Positions 22,873 through 32,338 of a stretch of 64,000 nucleotides of DNA are shown here, in pieces. The notes below the pieces were generated by a model, which saw nothing but the letters and a program-made list of their open reading frames with translations, was not told where the DNA came from and searched no databases. This DNA is from Culex pipiens pallens (taxonomy: Eukaryota; Arthropoda; Insecta; Diptera; Culicidae), in contig NC_068937.1 in the NCBI RefSeq assembly GCF_016801865.2, positions 119,199,225 through 119,263,224 on the forward strand, written 5' to 3'. Made by a program: the position numbers and the translations under genes. The first letter of the stretch is position 1, and the number at the start of each line of letters is the position of its first letter.

Positions 22873-24014
22873 TTAGGCCGCGCCGGTGCTGGCCGGCTTC
22901 AGCTTAACGGTACGATACAGTCGGACGTGCAGACAGGAGTTCATTCGGCGCTGCTCGCCGAAATCATCGTCGTCCTTTAGCGGGTGGAGATCGTCTGCGA
23001 GTGAAACAATGATGAATTTCTGTGCGCTAATCTGCCGTTCTACGCATAATTGTCCCATGTCATTTTTGGTCGGTTCTGACTTTTTGTCATTTTTAGGTTT
23101 AGTTTGACGATCACTTTTCGAAAAACACATAAAATCTAGTACTTTGTTCGGAAACTCATTGAAAACAACACCAAGTCTGTTTGTCCCATCGTTAAACTTC
23201 TACGCATAATTGTCCCACCAAGTATTTTCTTGCACGAAATGATCCGTTTTACGACGTATTTTGCCTTATTTACCTATTGTATACCAAGAGAATTCAAAAT
23301 AAGAGTGATAAACTGCTAACTGGCATGGTTAGGGACTTATGGGGTGAATGGGGACCCACGGGACAATTATGCGTAGAAACACAAAAAACGGACGAAAAAT
23401 TTCAATCGCGTTTTTCTCAGTTGCACTTTTTTGAACATGGGACAATTATGCGTAGAACGGCAGTAATGCAGTTAAGACTATTTTACCAGTTACGGTTATC
23501 GTGGAAGTGTTGACCTCGTAATCAAAAGCGTCCGGATATTCTGCCTTAACTTTGAGGGCGAGATTGATGCCGCGGTTGATGGCGCGACCCGTGCAGTGCA
23601 GGAACACCTCTCCGATGGACGAATTCAATATCTCTAGACAGCGCTTGAACTGCAACTGCAAAAAAAAACATCAATATTTTTAAACTGACCACTTCCCTAA
23701 TGATCCCTCCCGGAACCTACCACAAAGTCCGACTTGTACGTCACGTAGATGTCGTTCTCCCGCGTGTAATACTTTGGCAGAACCCGTTTCTTCAGCACGT
23801 GCCGATCACTGTTCTTGCGTCCAGATCCGGCAGAACCGTCCGGTGCCGCCGGAGCACTACGATCCGATTTGTTGCCACCACCACCACCGGAAGTGGGCGC
23901 CGCCGATCTTTTGGAGTTGTTATTACTGTTGTTGTTCTTACCGCGGTTCGCTGCTGCGTTGGCCTTTACAGGGGCACTTTCGTCGCGCGCAACCGGGGCC
24001 GCTCCGTCACTCAT
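22873..24014 (-). CDS. POP7: Ribonuclease P/MRP subunit p20 (Rpp20), Alba family
   Basis: Three exons on the minus strand: 24014-23721, 23655-23487 and 22994-22873. All introns are GT-AG and the joined frame is 194 residues. The N terminus is low complexity (Asn, Ser, Gly and Lys rich). The Alba-type domain starts near ENDIYVTYKSDF, runs through FKRCLEIL, LHCTGRAINRGINLALK and NTSTITVT, and ends in a CLHVRLYRTVK strand. Rpp20 pairs with Rpp25 and binds the RNA of RNase P and RNase MRP in the nucleus for tRNA and rRNA processing. I chose the ATG at 24014; an upstream in-frame GTG has no support. Intron 2 is almost wholly a MITE. TMEM203 follows 139 bp downstream. Confidence 0.92.
23032..23463. 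mobile_element. 432-bp MITE, 4-bp target duplication TAAT
   Basis: The termini CTGCCGTTCTACGCATAATT and its reverse complement are flanked by TAAT (23028-23031 and 23464-23467). The core motif TCTACGCATAATTGTCCCA occurs four times: two forward (near 23039 and 23199) and two reverse (near 23360 and 23437). It has no coding frame. It fills most of POP7 intron 2 without touching the splice sites. Other copies are at 25385-25852 and 38726-39157; a shorter relative is at 55739-55986. Confidence 0.92.
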
Positions 24015-24371
24015 TATACGCACACTGCCACCGGGAGCTGGAATCCCATCGGTTTGGCGGAAGTTTTCGACGTGAAATTAGGGAACTGCGGAACCACGGC
24101 ACGAATAAAGAGGAAATGTTTACAAAACAGTGCGAAATCGAGAGCGGAGGCAAATGTCAAAAATGTTCAAGATTGCCTCATGGTGTAGGTGAAAACTGTA
24201 TGATATGATATGTGTCGGAGTATTATTAGCGTTGATGATTTCAGAGTCGGAGTTCTTAAAAAATAATTCATAAAGAATAAAGTTGTTCCCTGCTAAATCA
24301 AATTTAAACTCATGATATCTTTGAAAAATCAAAAAATCGTTGAGGTACCAAACAACGGCAAAAGAGAAAAA

Positions 24372-24508
24372 ACATCAAATTTATGGGTTAAATCCTAGGT
24401 TAAATCCCAGTTAAACTTTAATGCAGGAGTACCTAGGTTAAATCCCAGTTAAACTTTAATGCAGGAGTACCTAGGTTAAATCCCAGTTAAACTGTAATGC
24501 AGGAGTAC
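24372..24508. repeat. Three-copy tandem repeat, unit about 41 bp
   Basis: The unit CCTAGGTTAAATCCCAGTTA continuing into AACTTTAATGCAGGAGTA is repeated three times, nearly identically. The region after it (24510-24560, CAACTCATATTTAGG) resembles 36535-36620 downstream of a zinc-finger exon (GGGTTAATCCCATTTAAACT), so the unit probably expanded inside an old interspersed repeat. Confidence 0.85.
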
Positions 24509-24899
24509 CAAGGCCTATCGCAATTTAATCAATCAACTCATATTTAGGCCGAGATGAGAGCTCAAAATTCACTTATTTACTAATTTAATAAATTAGTTAT
24601 TTTTGATTTTTTTTTAAATTCAAAATTTTAGAAATTTAAAATTTCAGAATCTTTGATTTTCAGAATTGGGTCCTAAAATTAAGCCTAAATTTGTGATATT
24701 ATTGTACACAACGGTATCGCTTATTTTTCTGAGTACAATGACCTTGTACGACCGCATTTTTAAATCAATTTTGAAAAATTAACTTCGCGGCCCTTCTTGA
24801 CAGAAAAGGTACTACTTGACAGCTCGTTCCAAGGGAACCATGGTTGATCCATCGAAAAATTTTGTCTTGCCATTTTTTTTTGTTTTGCATCAAAATAGA

Positions 24900-25925
24900 A
24901 AAAAAAGTGATCAGAAATGGTTTTTATCGTGTTTTTACCGTTGTACATAAATATTTACATAGGGCTTTACTGCCCATGATCGCATAAATGTCCCATATGC
25001 ATTTTCATCACTTTTGAGTTATTGATGCAGTTTGGTTCAAAATCGTGTGATTTTTCAAAAGAACCTATAACATCCAGTACTTTGTTCTAGAAATCAGAAC
25101 GAAATCCTGTTTTTTCGTGAAAACTTAACACGTAGCCTTATGTGTGGGACAGGGCCCTATTGTAGATCTTCAGAATTTTAGAATTTAAGAAATTAAGGTC
25201 GTTGATGGAGTCTTTCACTTTTGGGACAATGACTGCACATGATGGTTCTGAATTCAGGGTCCAGAATACATTGATTGATACATTCTGAATCAAGATTTGA
25301 ATGCTTTTCTAAAACAAAGAAATTATTTTGATTAGATAACGCCCCAAGCACTTTACTTGTCATTATTAAAAATAGAGTCCTAAACTGCCGTTCAACGCAT
25401 AATTATCCCATGTCAGTTTTGGAGGATTTTGACTTTATGACATTTTTAAGTTTAGTCTGATGTGTGGTTTAAGAAAAACACTTAAAATCTGGTACTTTGT
25501 TCGAAAACTCATTAAAAACAACACCAAGTCTGTTTGTCCCATCGTTAAACTTCTACGCATAATTGTCCCACCAAGTATTTCTTACACGGAATCATTAGTT
25601 TTACTGAGCATTATGTCTTGTTTACCTGTTGAATAGCAAGATAATCTCAAATAAGGGTGATAAACTGCTAACTGGGGCGATTAGGGACACACCTTCGGTA
25701 TATTTTTGAAAAATAAAATACAAATACAAAGGGCGAATAGGAACCCACGGGACAATTATGCGTAGAAACACAGAAATCGGTCGAAAAATTTCATTCGCGT
25801 TTTTCTCAGTTGCACTTTTTTGAACATGGGACAATTATGCGTAGAACGGCAGTAAAGCCCTATGTAAATTTTTATGTACAACGGTAAAAAACACGATAAA
25901 AACCATTTCTTATCACTTTTTTTTT
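24900..25925. repeat. Inverted repeat enclosing nested MITEs
   Basis: The strand reading TGGTTTTTATCGTGTTTTTA then CCGTTGTACATAAA (24915-24967) is reverse-complemented at 25856-25915. Between the arms sit a partial 24970-25160 copy of the CTGCCCATG MITE, a fragment of another dispersed repeat (25190-25330, reverse) and the complete MITE at 25385-25852. A further copy of the arm lies at 27728-27770. This is a nest of non-autonomous elements with no gene. Confidence 0.65.
25385..25852. mobile_element. 468-bp MITE, 4-bp target duplication TAAA
   Basis: Same family as 23032-23463. It starts CTGCCGTTCAACGCATAATT and ends GCGTAGAACGGCAG, flanked by TAAA at 25381-25384 and 25853-25856. It carries an internal insertion of about 36 bp relative to the 432-bp copies (around 25690-25730) and point changes in the left terminus. 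Confidence 0.92.
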
Positions 25926-26186
25926 ATTTGAGGACTCTGAAAGGCATCGACTCTGAAAGGCGATCGGCCATTAGGCGGCCATGTTTGTTTTAGAAAAAAA
26001 TCAAATCTTGATTCAGAATGTTTCATTCAAAAAATTGTTTTCTTTGTGTTGTTTGTAGAAGCATTTTACCATATAGTGATTATTTTTTTTTTAATTTCAA
26101 AAATTTCTGGACGTTCGAATGCCATTGCAATGGTTAAGTGTCTTTAAGAGGCAGTATTTGTAAATATTGCTCAGTTTGTTCTAGAG

Positions 26187-27518
26187 GTCGTATCGAGATG
26201 CTCCGATTTGGATGAAACTTTCAGCGTTTGTTTGTTTATACATGAGATGAACTCATGCCAAATATGAGCCCTCTACGACAAAGGGAAGTGGGGTAAAACG
26301 GGCATTGAAGTTTGAGGTCCAAAAAACATGAAATCTTAAAATTGCTCCCATTTCCGTAAAACTTCATCAATTCCAACTCTCTTAAATGCATTCGAGAGGT
26401 CTTTTGAAGCACTTCAAATTGTGCCATAGACATCCAGGATTGGTTCGACTTTTTCTCTTAGCTTTTGCAAATTACTGTCCAAAATGGATTTTTTTAAAAC
26501 CCTTATATCTTTTTGCAACAGCCTCCAACACCCATACTCCCATAGGTCAAAAGATAGGTAATTACATGGACTAAAAACATACGGTAATAACTTTTTGGCC
26601 AATCGCAGTTTTTCTCATAGTTTTTTTATTTTTCTAGAACAAACATTTTACAACGTTAGTTTTTGCCATGTAGGCCAAGAAGACGGTACTTTTTGGTCTC
26701 AATTTTGTCATATTCGGAATCCTCGGACAATTTCACGTAAGTTAGAAGTATTGGAGTTGTAAATTTGATTGGAAAAATTGCCATTTAGAATGAATTAAAA
26801 TATTTTTTAACAATTTGTTGGATTAGGGGTAAAATAGGTTTTCGCCTACTTGATACAGCATTTGACGTATTGATCATAGGGTAAATAAGATCTATTTCTT
26901 TTTTCAAAAATGTTTTATTTATTTTTTAAATCAAATTTACAACTCCAATACTTCTAACTTACGTGAAAACGTCCGAGGATTACGAATATGACAAAATTGA
27001 CACCAAAAAGTACCGTCTTCTTGGCCTACATGGCAAAAACTAACGTTGTAAAATGTTTGTTCTAGAAAAATCAAAAAACTATGAGAAAAACTGCGATTGG
27101 CCAAAAAGTTATTAACGTAGGCTTATAGTCCATGTAATTACCTATCTTTTGACCTATGGGAGTATGGGTGTTGGAGGCTGTTGCAAAAAGATATAAGGGT
27201 TTCAAAAAAATCCATTTTTGACAGTAATTTGCAAATGCTAAGAGAAAAAGTCGAACCAATCCTGGATGTCTATGGCACAATTTGAAGTGCTTCAAAAGAC
27301 CTCTCGAATGCATTTAAGAGAGTTGGAATTGATGAAGTTTTACGGAAATGGGAGCAATTTTAAGATTTTTCATGTTTTTTGGACCTCAAACTTCAATGCC
27401 CGTTTTAGCCCACTTCCCTTTGTCGTAGAGGGCTCATATTTGGCATGAGTTCATCTCATGTATAGACAAACAAACGCTGAAAGTTTCATCCAAATCGGAG
27501 CATCTCGATACGACCTGT
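26187..27518. repeat. Foldback element, arms about 0.6 kb
   Basis: The left terminus AGGTCGTATCGAGATGCTCC (26186 on) is reverse-complemented at the right end (to 27518 or 27519). Arms match over most of their length, meeting near 26850 in an AT-rich centre. It interrupts another dispersed repeat: the pieces on either side (25930-26130 and 27570-27640) are consecutive in the related copy at 42985-43235. The open frames on each arm mirror one another and are products of the palindrome, not genes. Confidence 0.85.
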
Positions 27519-28203
27519 TACACATTGGTGAAAAACTCGCTCTTAATAAAACTAATAATAATAATAAATTCTGGACGATGAATTCAGAACCATCATTGAC
27601 AGCCATTGCCCCAAAAGTGAAAGACACTATCTACGACCTTAATGCAAAACAAATAAATAGACAAGGCAACATTTTACGATGGAATGTTGTCTTGTCAATT
27701 TATTTATTTTTTTGCATTAAAATGAAATAAATCGTGTTTTTTTTACCGTTGTACATAAAAATGTACATGGAACCTATTGGTTTATCCGATAACCCCAGAA
27801 AATGTATTACAAAAATTAAAGTGGCCAGCCCAACTGCGTTGTGTTTACCACAGAGAATTTTCTTAGAACGGATCACATTTTACAAAACCTACAGGGGAGG
27901 AAGGATGCGTGGACATACCGTACCAAACGCTCTAATTTATAATTGCATTAGTGTCTAGTGTGATTACATTAAAAACTTTATACACAAGAAAATATTATGT
28001 AATTGGATAATCCTCACTGAGACATTACTCTTTAGAAACCTAGCGAAATGAAGCGACGTTTGACAAAATATTCAAAGATAGTTCAATAACTTAATAATGT
28101 AGGCTTTCTTTCAACAAACTTTTCCACAGCAAGCTTAACCAGAAAGCACACCCCGTTTATTCCGAGTAGCCTTTCTCCCCCTCCCACCGATCGCTCCCGC
28201 AAG
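27519..28203. other. Spacer between repeats and TRAPPC6
   Basis: Holds the right piece of an interrupted dispersed repeat (27570-27640), a copy of the GTTGTACATAAA arm (27728-27770) and then about 400 bp of non-repetitive AT-rich DNA leading to the 3' end of TRAPPC6. No gene is seen. Confidence 0.4.
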
Positions 28204-28742
28204 CTATCCCCGGTTGACCTGGATATGAAACTTACACGACGGCATGGTTTGCACCTCGGCCGTCACCACGCTCGTGATGCCCAGATTGGCCAGACTACCC
28301 CGCACCAGCCCGCACGTAAACGCGACAAACTTGGGCGCGTGCTCCAGGTACTGCGACCCGGCCGACAACCGCGTCAGAAAGCGGAACGCATTGTCCTGCA
28401 GCACGTACACGCCCTGGTGGTTGGTCCGCAGGTTGTCGATCTGCTTGCGGTAAATCGAGCTCCAAAAGTCGGTGCAGATAAACTTCATCGTGTCCAGCTC
28501 GTCCTTGAAGCGGGGCCACTCGCGGGTGAGCCGTTCGATAATCCGGTACCCGGTCGTGTAGCCGATGTACTCCAGCGCGGACAGGTCGTTTTCCTTTTGT
28601 GGAGAGGGGTGGATGGGGTGTTATTCTTTGCTTGGAAATAACAGTTTAATTAATTTGATGGGATTACCTTGTCACCCTCCTTGTTCAATGTGTAGCTGAC
28701 AATCTCGGAGTGCAAATACTCGAAAATAGCTTCCTCTGCCAT
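28204..28742 (-). CDS. TRAPPC6B: TRAPP complex subunit 6 (Trs33/TRAPPC6B type)
   Basis: Two exons, 28742-28668 and 28593-28204, joined in phase 0 across a 74-bp intron, giving 154 residues (human TRAPPC6B has about 158). The start is MAEEAIFEYLHSEIV. The second exon carries the family core: FKDELDTMKFICTDFWSSIY, KQIDNLRTNHQGVYVLQDN, SAGSQYLEHAPKFVAFTCGL and VTAEVQTMPSCKF. The Bet3-like alpha/beta fold is part of TRAPP, a Rab1/Ypt1 exchange and tethering complex in ER-Golgi traffic. The start codon lies 266 bp from that of ADAM17 on the other strand, so the two probably share a promoter region. I cannot separate 6A from 6B; insects usually have one gene. Confidence 0.94.
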
Positions 28743-29008
28743 TATTTTACAAGTAAATTTAGGGAAATTTTAGATTCTTCAGGAATTTTGCACTTTCCAA
28801 TCACTTTGTTTTGACTTTTCCTCAATTTTTATCAACATCTGTTTACTTGCTGGGCAGTGCTGCAAGATTTTACGCGAGCCAAACAATTTATTTGCAGCGG
28901 CACGAAAAAAGAAACGTCAAACGAAGCAGAAAGAAATCAAAACAAAGATGGTTCCCAAGTGAAAAGTTGTTTCTCCCTTCAAAGTGGTGAAAATTTCGGA
29001 AATTTTGC
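28743..29008. promoter_or_regulatory. Bidirectional promoter interval, TRAPPC6B/ADAM17
   Basis: Only 266 bp separate the two divergent start codons, so both core promoters and 5' leaders must lie here or overlap the first exons. I see no convincing TATA box; a TCAACATCTG stretch and a CGAAACGTCAAACG stretch are the least AT-rich parts. The call rests on gene geometry, not on a recognised motif. Confidence 0.5.
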
Positions 29009-32000
29009 ATGAAAAGTGCTGCAAGAATGGTGAAAAATAGCCGGAGTCGCTGCCCGTCGGTGAACCTCATCGCTTCCGGTTTGATATTGTTGGTTTGCTG
29101 CGTTTTACAAACCACAAATGGTGAGCAAAGTTTTGGTTACGCCTCAAGGTAGGCAACGCATGATAACAGTATCGATCGATTTTCAGCGGGTCAGCTGCAC
29201 GAGAATCTGAAGCACTACGAAACGCTGCACGCGGACCAGCTGACCCATCGGATTACGAAGCGGGGCGCGAAACCGAGCAGTCATCCGTTCAACACGATCA
29301 AGGAGGTGGAGTTCAAGGTGCTGGGACGGAACTTCCGGTTGATTTTGCACCCGCACAAGGACGTCCTGCACAGCAATTTCCGGGCGTACTCGGTGGACGG
29401 AAGTGGGGCGGAATCGATCGTGCATCTGGACCATGATAACTTCTTGAGGGGCCGCGTCTTTGGGGAGGTTCACTCGCAGGTAAATGCCCACTTGGAGGAC
29501 GGGATTTTGACGGCGTCGGTGTTCCTTCCGGACGAGACGTACCACATTGAACCGTCGTGGCGGCATTTGGACCACCTGAGTGACCGGCACATGATCGCGT
29601 ACAAGGCGTCCGATATCAAGTTTAGCTGGGACCAGGTTGATGCCGTCGGTGGTGAGATGGGTGGAGTGCCGAAGACTTGCGGTTACGTGAAGGAGGGCTT
29701 GGAATTGGAAGTGAATGATGACGACGATGATGAAGATGGCGATGAGGAGGAGGATGGGGAGCGTCCAGATCCGGATGATATTCCGTCGGTTTGGACCGCG
29801 GCCACGGTGTCGGCGGCCGAGCAGAAGTCACGCAAGAAACGGCAGGCCGACCAGTACGAGTACACCCCGACGAAGACGCGCTGTCCGCTGCTGCTCGTTG
29901 CGGATTACAGATTCTTCCAGGAAATGGGCGGAAGCAACACCAAAACTACCATCAACTATTTGATCAGTCTAATCGATCGGGTGCACAAAATCTACAACGA
30001 CACGATCTGGCAGGACCGCACCGATCAGGAGGGCTTCAAGGGCATGGGCTTCGTCATCAAAAAGATCGTGGTGCATTCGGAACCGACGCGGGTTCGCGGC
30101 GGTGAGGCGCACTACAACATGGTGCGTGAAAAGTGGGACGTGCGGAACCTGCTGGAGGTAAGTTTCGGTGGAATGGAACGAAAACACGGACACGTATCGG
30201 AACATGGAATGTACTGAAGTTTACTGATGGATGCTGAACTGAACCGTGTCGCAGCTGTCGACATGAAGCTGTGGCCAAATCAATAAGTATCAAGCTTTGG
30301 CGGTTTGTCGAGACTACTCACGTGTCCATCAGTAATCAGTTTGGATCACCACCCCGAAACAAACTAGTTGTAAATGTTTGTAGTTCCTCTAGACTGCCTG
30401 AACTTGATAATGATTGATTTTGACGAACCTGAACCTTCTTCTTTCGATCTGCGTAGATCGCCGGTTGAACATTTAGTTGAATTTAATCCCACAAATCGCA
30501 ACTCTAATCTACTGCACGCTGCTTCTGGAATTTGGAACCAATTAACAACAACAAAAAAAGGTATTCTCCCGCGAGTACAGCCACAAAGACTTTTGTCTGG
30601 CTCACCTGTTCACCGACCTCAAGTTCGAGGGTGGCATTCTAGGTCTGGCGTACGTGGGCTCTCCCCGGCGTAACTCCGTCGGCGGCATCTGCACACCAGG
30701 TGCTCTAAGAAGTGTTCTAGTTTCAGGTTTTCTCTCTTTCAGCAATGGCGTCTAACATTTCCACCTTGAATCCTTCCAGAATACTTCAAGAACGGTTACA
30801 CGCTGTACCTTAACTCGGGGCTGAGCAGTTCGCGGAACCACTACGGCCAGCGGGTCATCACGCGGGAAGCGGATCTCGTGACGGCGCACGAGTTTGGCCA
30901 CAACTGGGGCTCGGAGCACGATCCGGACATTCCGGAGTGTTCACCGTCGGCGTCGCAGGGTGGCAGCTTCCTGATGTACACCTACTCGGTCAGCGGGTAC
31001 GACGTGAACAATAAAAAGTTCTCGCCCTGTTCGCTGCGCTCGATCCGGAAGGTGCTGCAGGCAAAGTCGGGCCGGTGCTTTTCCGAGCCGGAGGAGTCGT
31101 TCTGTGGGAATTTGCGCGTTGAGGGGGACGAGCAGTGTGACGCTGGGTTGCTAGGAACGGAGGACAACGATGCGTGCTGCGATAAGAACTGCAAGTTGAG
31201 ACGGAACCAGGGCGCGGTTTGCAGTGATAAGAATTCGCCGTGCTGTCAAAACTGTCAGTTTATGATGGCCGGGGTCAAGTGTCGTGAGGCGCAGTACGCC
31301 ACGTGTGAGCAGGAGGCACGATGCAGCGGAAATCACGCGGATTGTCCGAAAAGTCCGCCGATGGGCGATGGGACCATGTGCCAGGAGCGGGGACAGTGTC
31401 GCAACGGGAAGTGCATTCCGTACTGCGAGACGCAGGGTCTGCAGAGTTGCATGTGCGACACGATGACGGATGCGTGCAAGCGGTGCTGCCGGCAGAGCAT
31501 CAACGAGACGTGCTTCCCGGTGGAACCGCCGGATGTGCTTCCGGACGGGACGCCGTGCATCCAGGGCTTCTGCAACAAGGGGATGTGCGAGAAAACCATC
31601 CAGGACGTTGTAGAGCGGTTCTGGGATATCATCGAGGAGATCAACATCAACAAGGTGCTGCGGTTTCTGCGGGATAACATCGTCAGTAAGTATAGAACAA
31701 GGCTTGTTGATGTCAAGCATTTCTGGTTCCCTCAACAAACGCAGGGTTCCGAAAAAAAGATCCAGTAGCAAGTTTGTACTGATTTGACGTTTCCTGAAGG
31801 AGCCAAAAAGTTTTTTTGTGTCAATGCTTGCAAACGACAATACGTTACCTCAATGTTGATTAACATTGATCTTTTCAAGGTTAATCAAACGGCAGGTAAC
31901 ATATCGTCAACTGTCAAATTACACACGTGAAAATCGGTAATGAAACAATTCCCCAACCTCTAGTGGCGGTAGTGATGCTAACGGCCCTGTTCTGGATCCC

Positions 32001-32220
32001 AGTCAGCTGCATCATATCGTACTTTGACCGAAAGAAGCGAAAAGAGGATTGGAAGGAGTACGAGTGGAGCCAGAAGCTGGACCTGATTCACCCGAGCGAT
32101 CGTCGCCGGGTCATTCACATTAGGTATTTTTGATGTTTTTTTTCCCGATGGAATGATTAAATTAAACGCGTTACTTTTTTAAGGGTTCCCCGTCAGAAAA
32201 TAACAGTCGCCCGGATGTAG
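29009..32220 (+). CDS. ADAM17: ADAM17/TACE-type membrane sheddase
   Basis: Six exons: 29009-29120, 29187-30157, 30561-30699, 30780-31685, 31964-32123 and 32184-32220; all phases agree, giving 774 residues. In order: signal peptide (about 1-36); prodomain with cysteine switch PKTCGYV (C202); an acidic loop; a furin site RKKR (253-256); reprolysin-type catalytic domain with HEFGHNWGSEH (H444, E445, H448, H454); Cys-rich disintegrin/membrane-proximal region; the DVVERFWDIIEEI juxtamembrane helix typical of ADAM17; a membrane span VVMLTALFWIPVSCIISY; and a tail of about 45 residues. ADAM17 releases ectodomains of membrane proteins. The zinc motif has Phe and Trp where vertebrates have Leu and Phe. 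The tail is much shorter than in vertebrates; the last 13-residue exon is the least certain part. Confidence 0.93.
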
Positions 32221-32296
32221 ACGAACCTGACAAACTGCCATCGGAAGAATCGATTCTTCCCCCAACGTACCCCCCAGTAGTGTCCCTCTCTCACAA

Positions 32297-32302
32297 AATA
32301 AA
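32297..32302 (+). terminator. Polyadenylation signal of ADAM17
   Basis: AATAAA lies 77 bp after the ADAM17 stop and 37 bp before the stop codon of the convergent TRMT11 gene. It is the only canonical signal in the 118-bp gap. Use of this site is inferred. Confidence 0.6.
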
Positions 32303-32338
32303 ACTCAAATTTATGTCGAAAAAGTTCCGTTCCGTGTA

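Noticed and set aside
26236..27448. Mirrored open frames on both strands
   Set aside because: They are the same sequence read from the two arms of the foldback 26187-27518.
28888..29115. 75-codon open frame (-) opposite ADAM17 exon 1
   Set aside because: Antisense to the signal-peptide exon and the shared promoter; no domain.
31151..31840. 229-codon open frame (-)
   Set aside because: Antisense shadow of the ADAM17 disintegrin region; Leu/Ala/Arg-rich with no domain.
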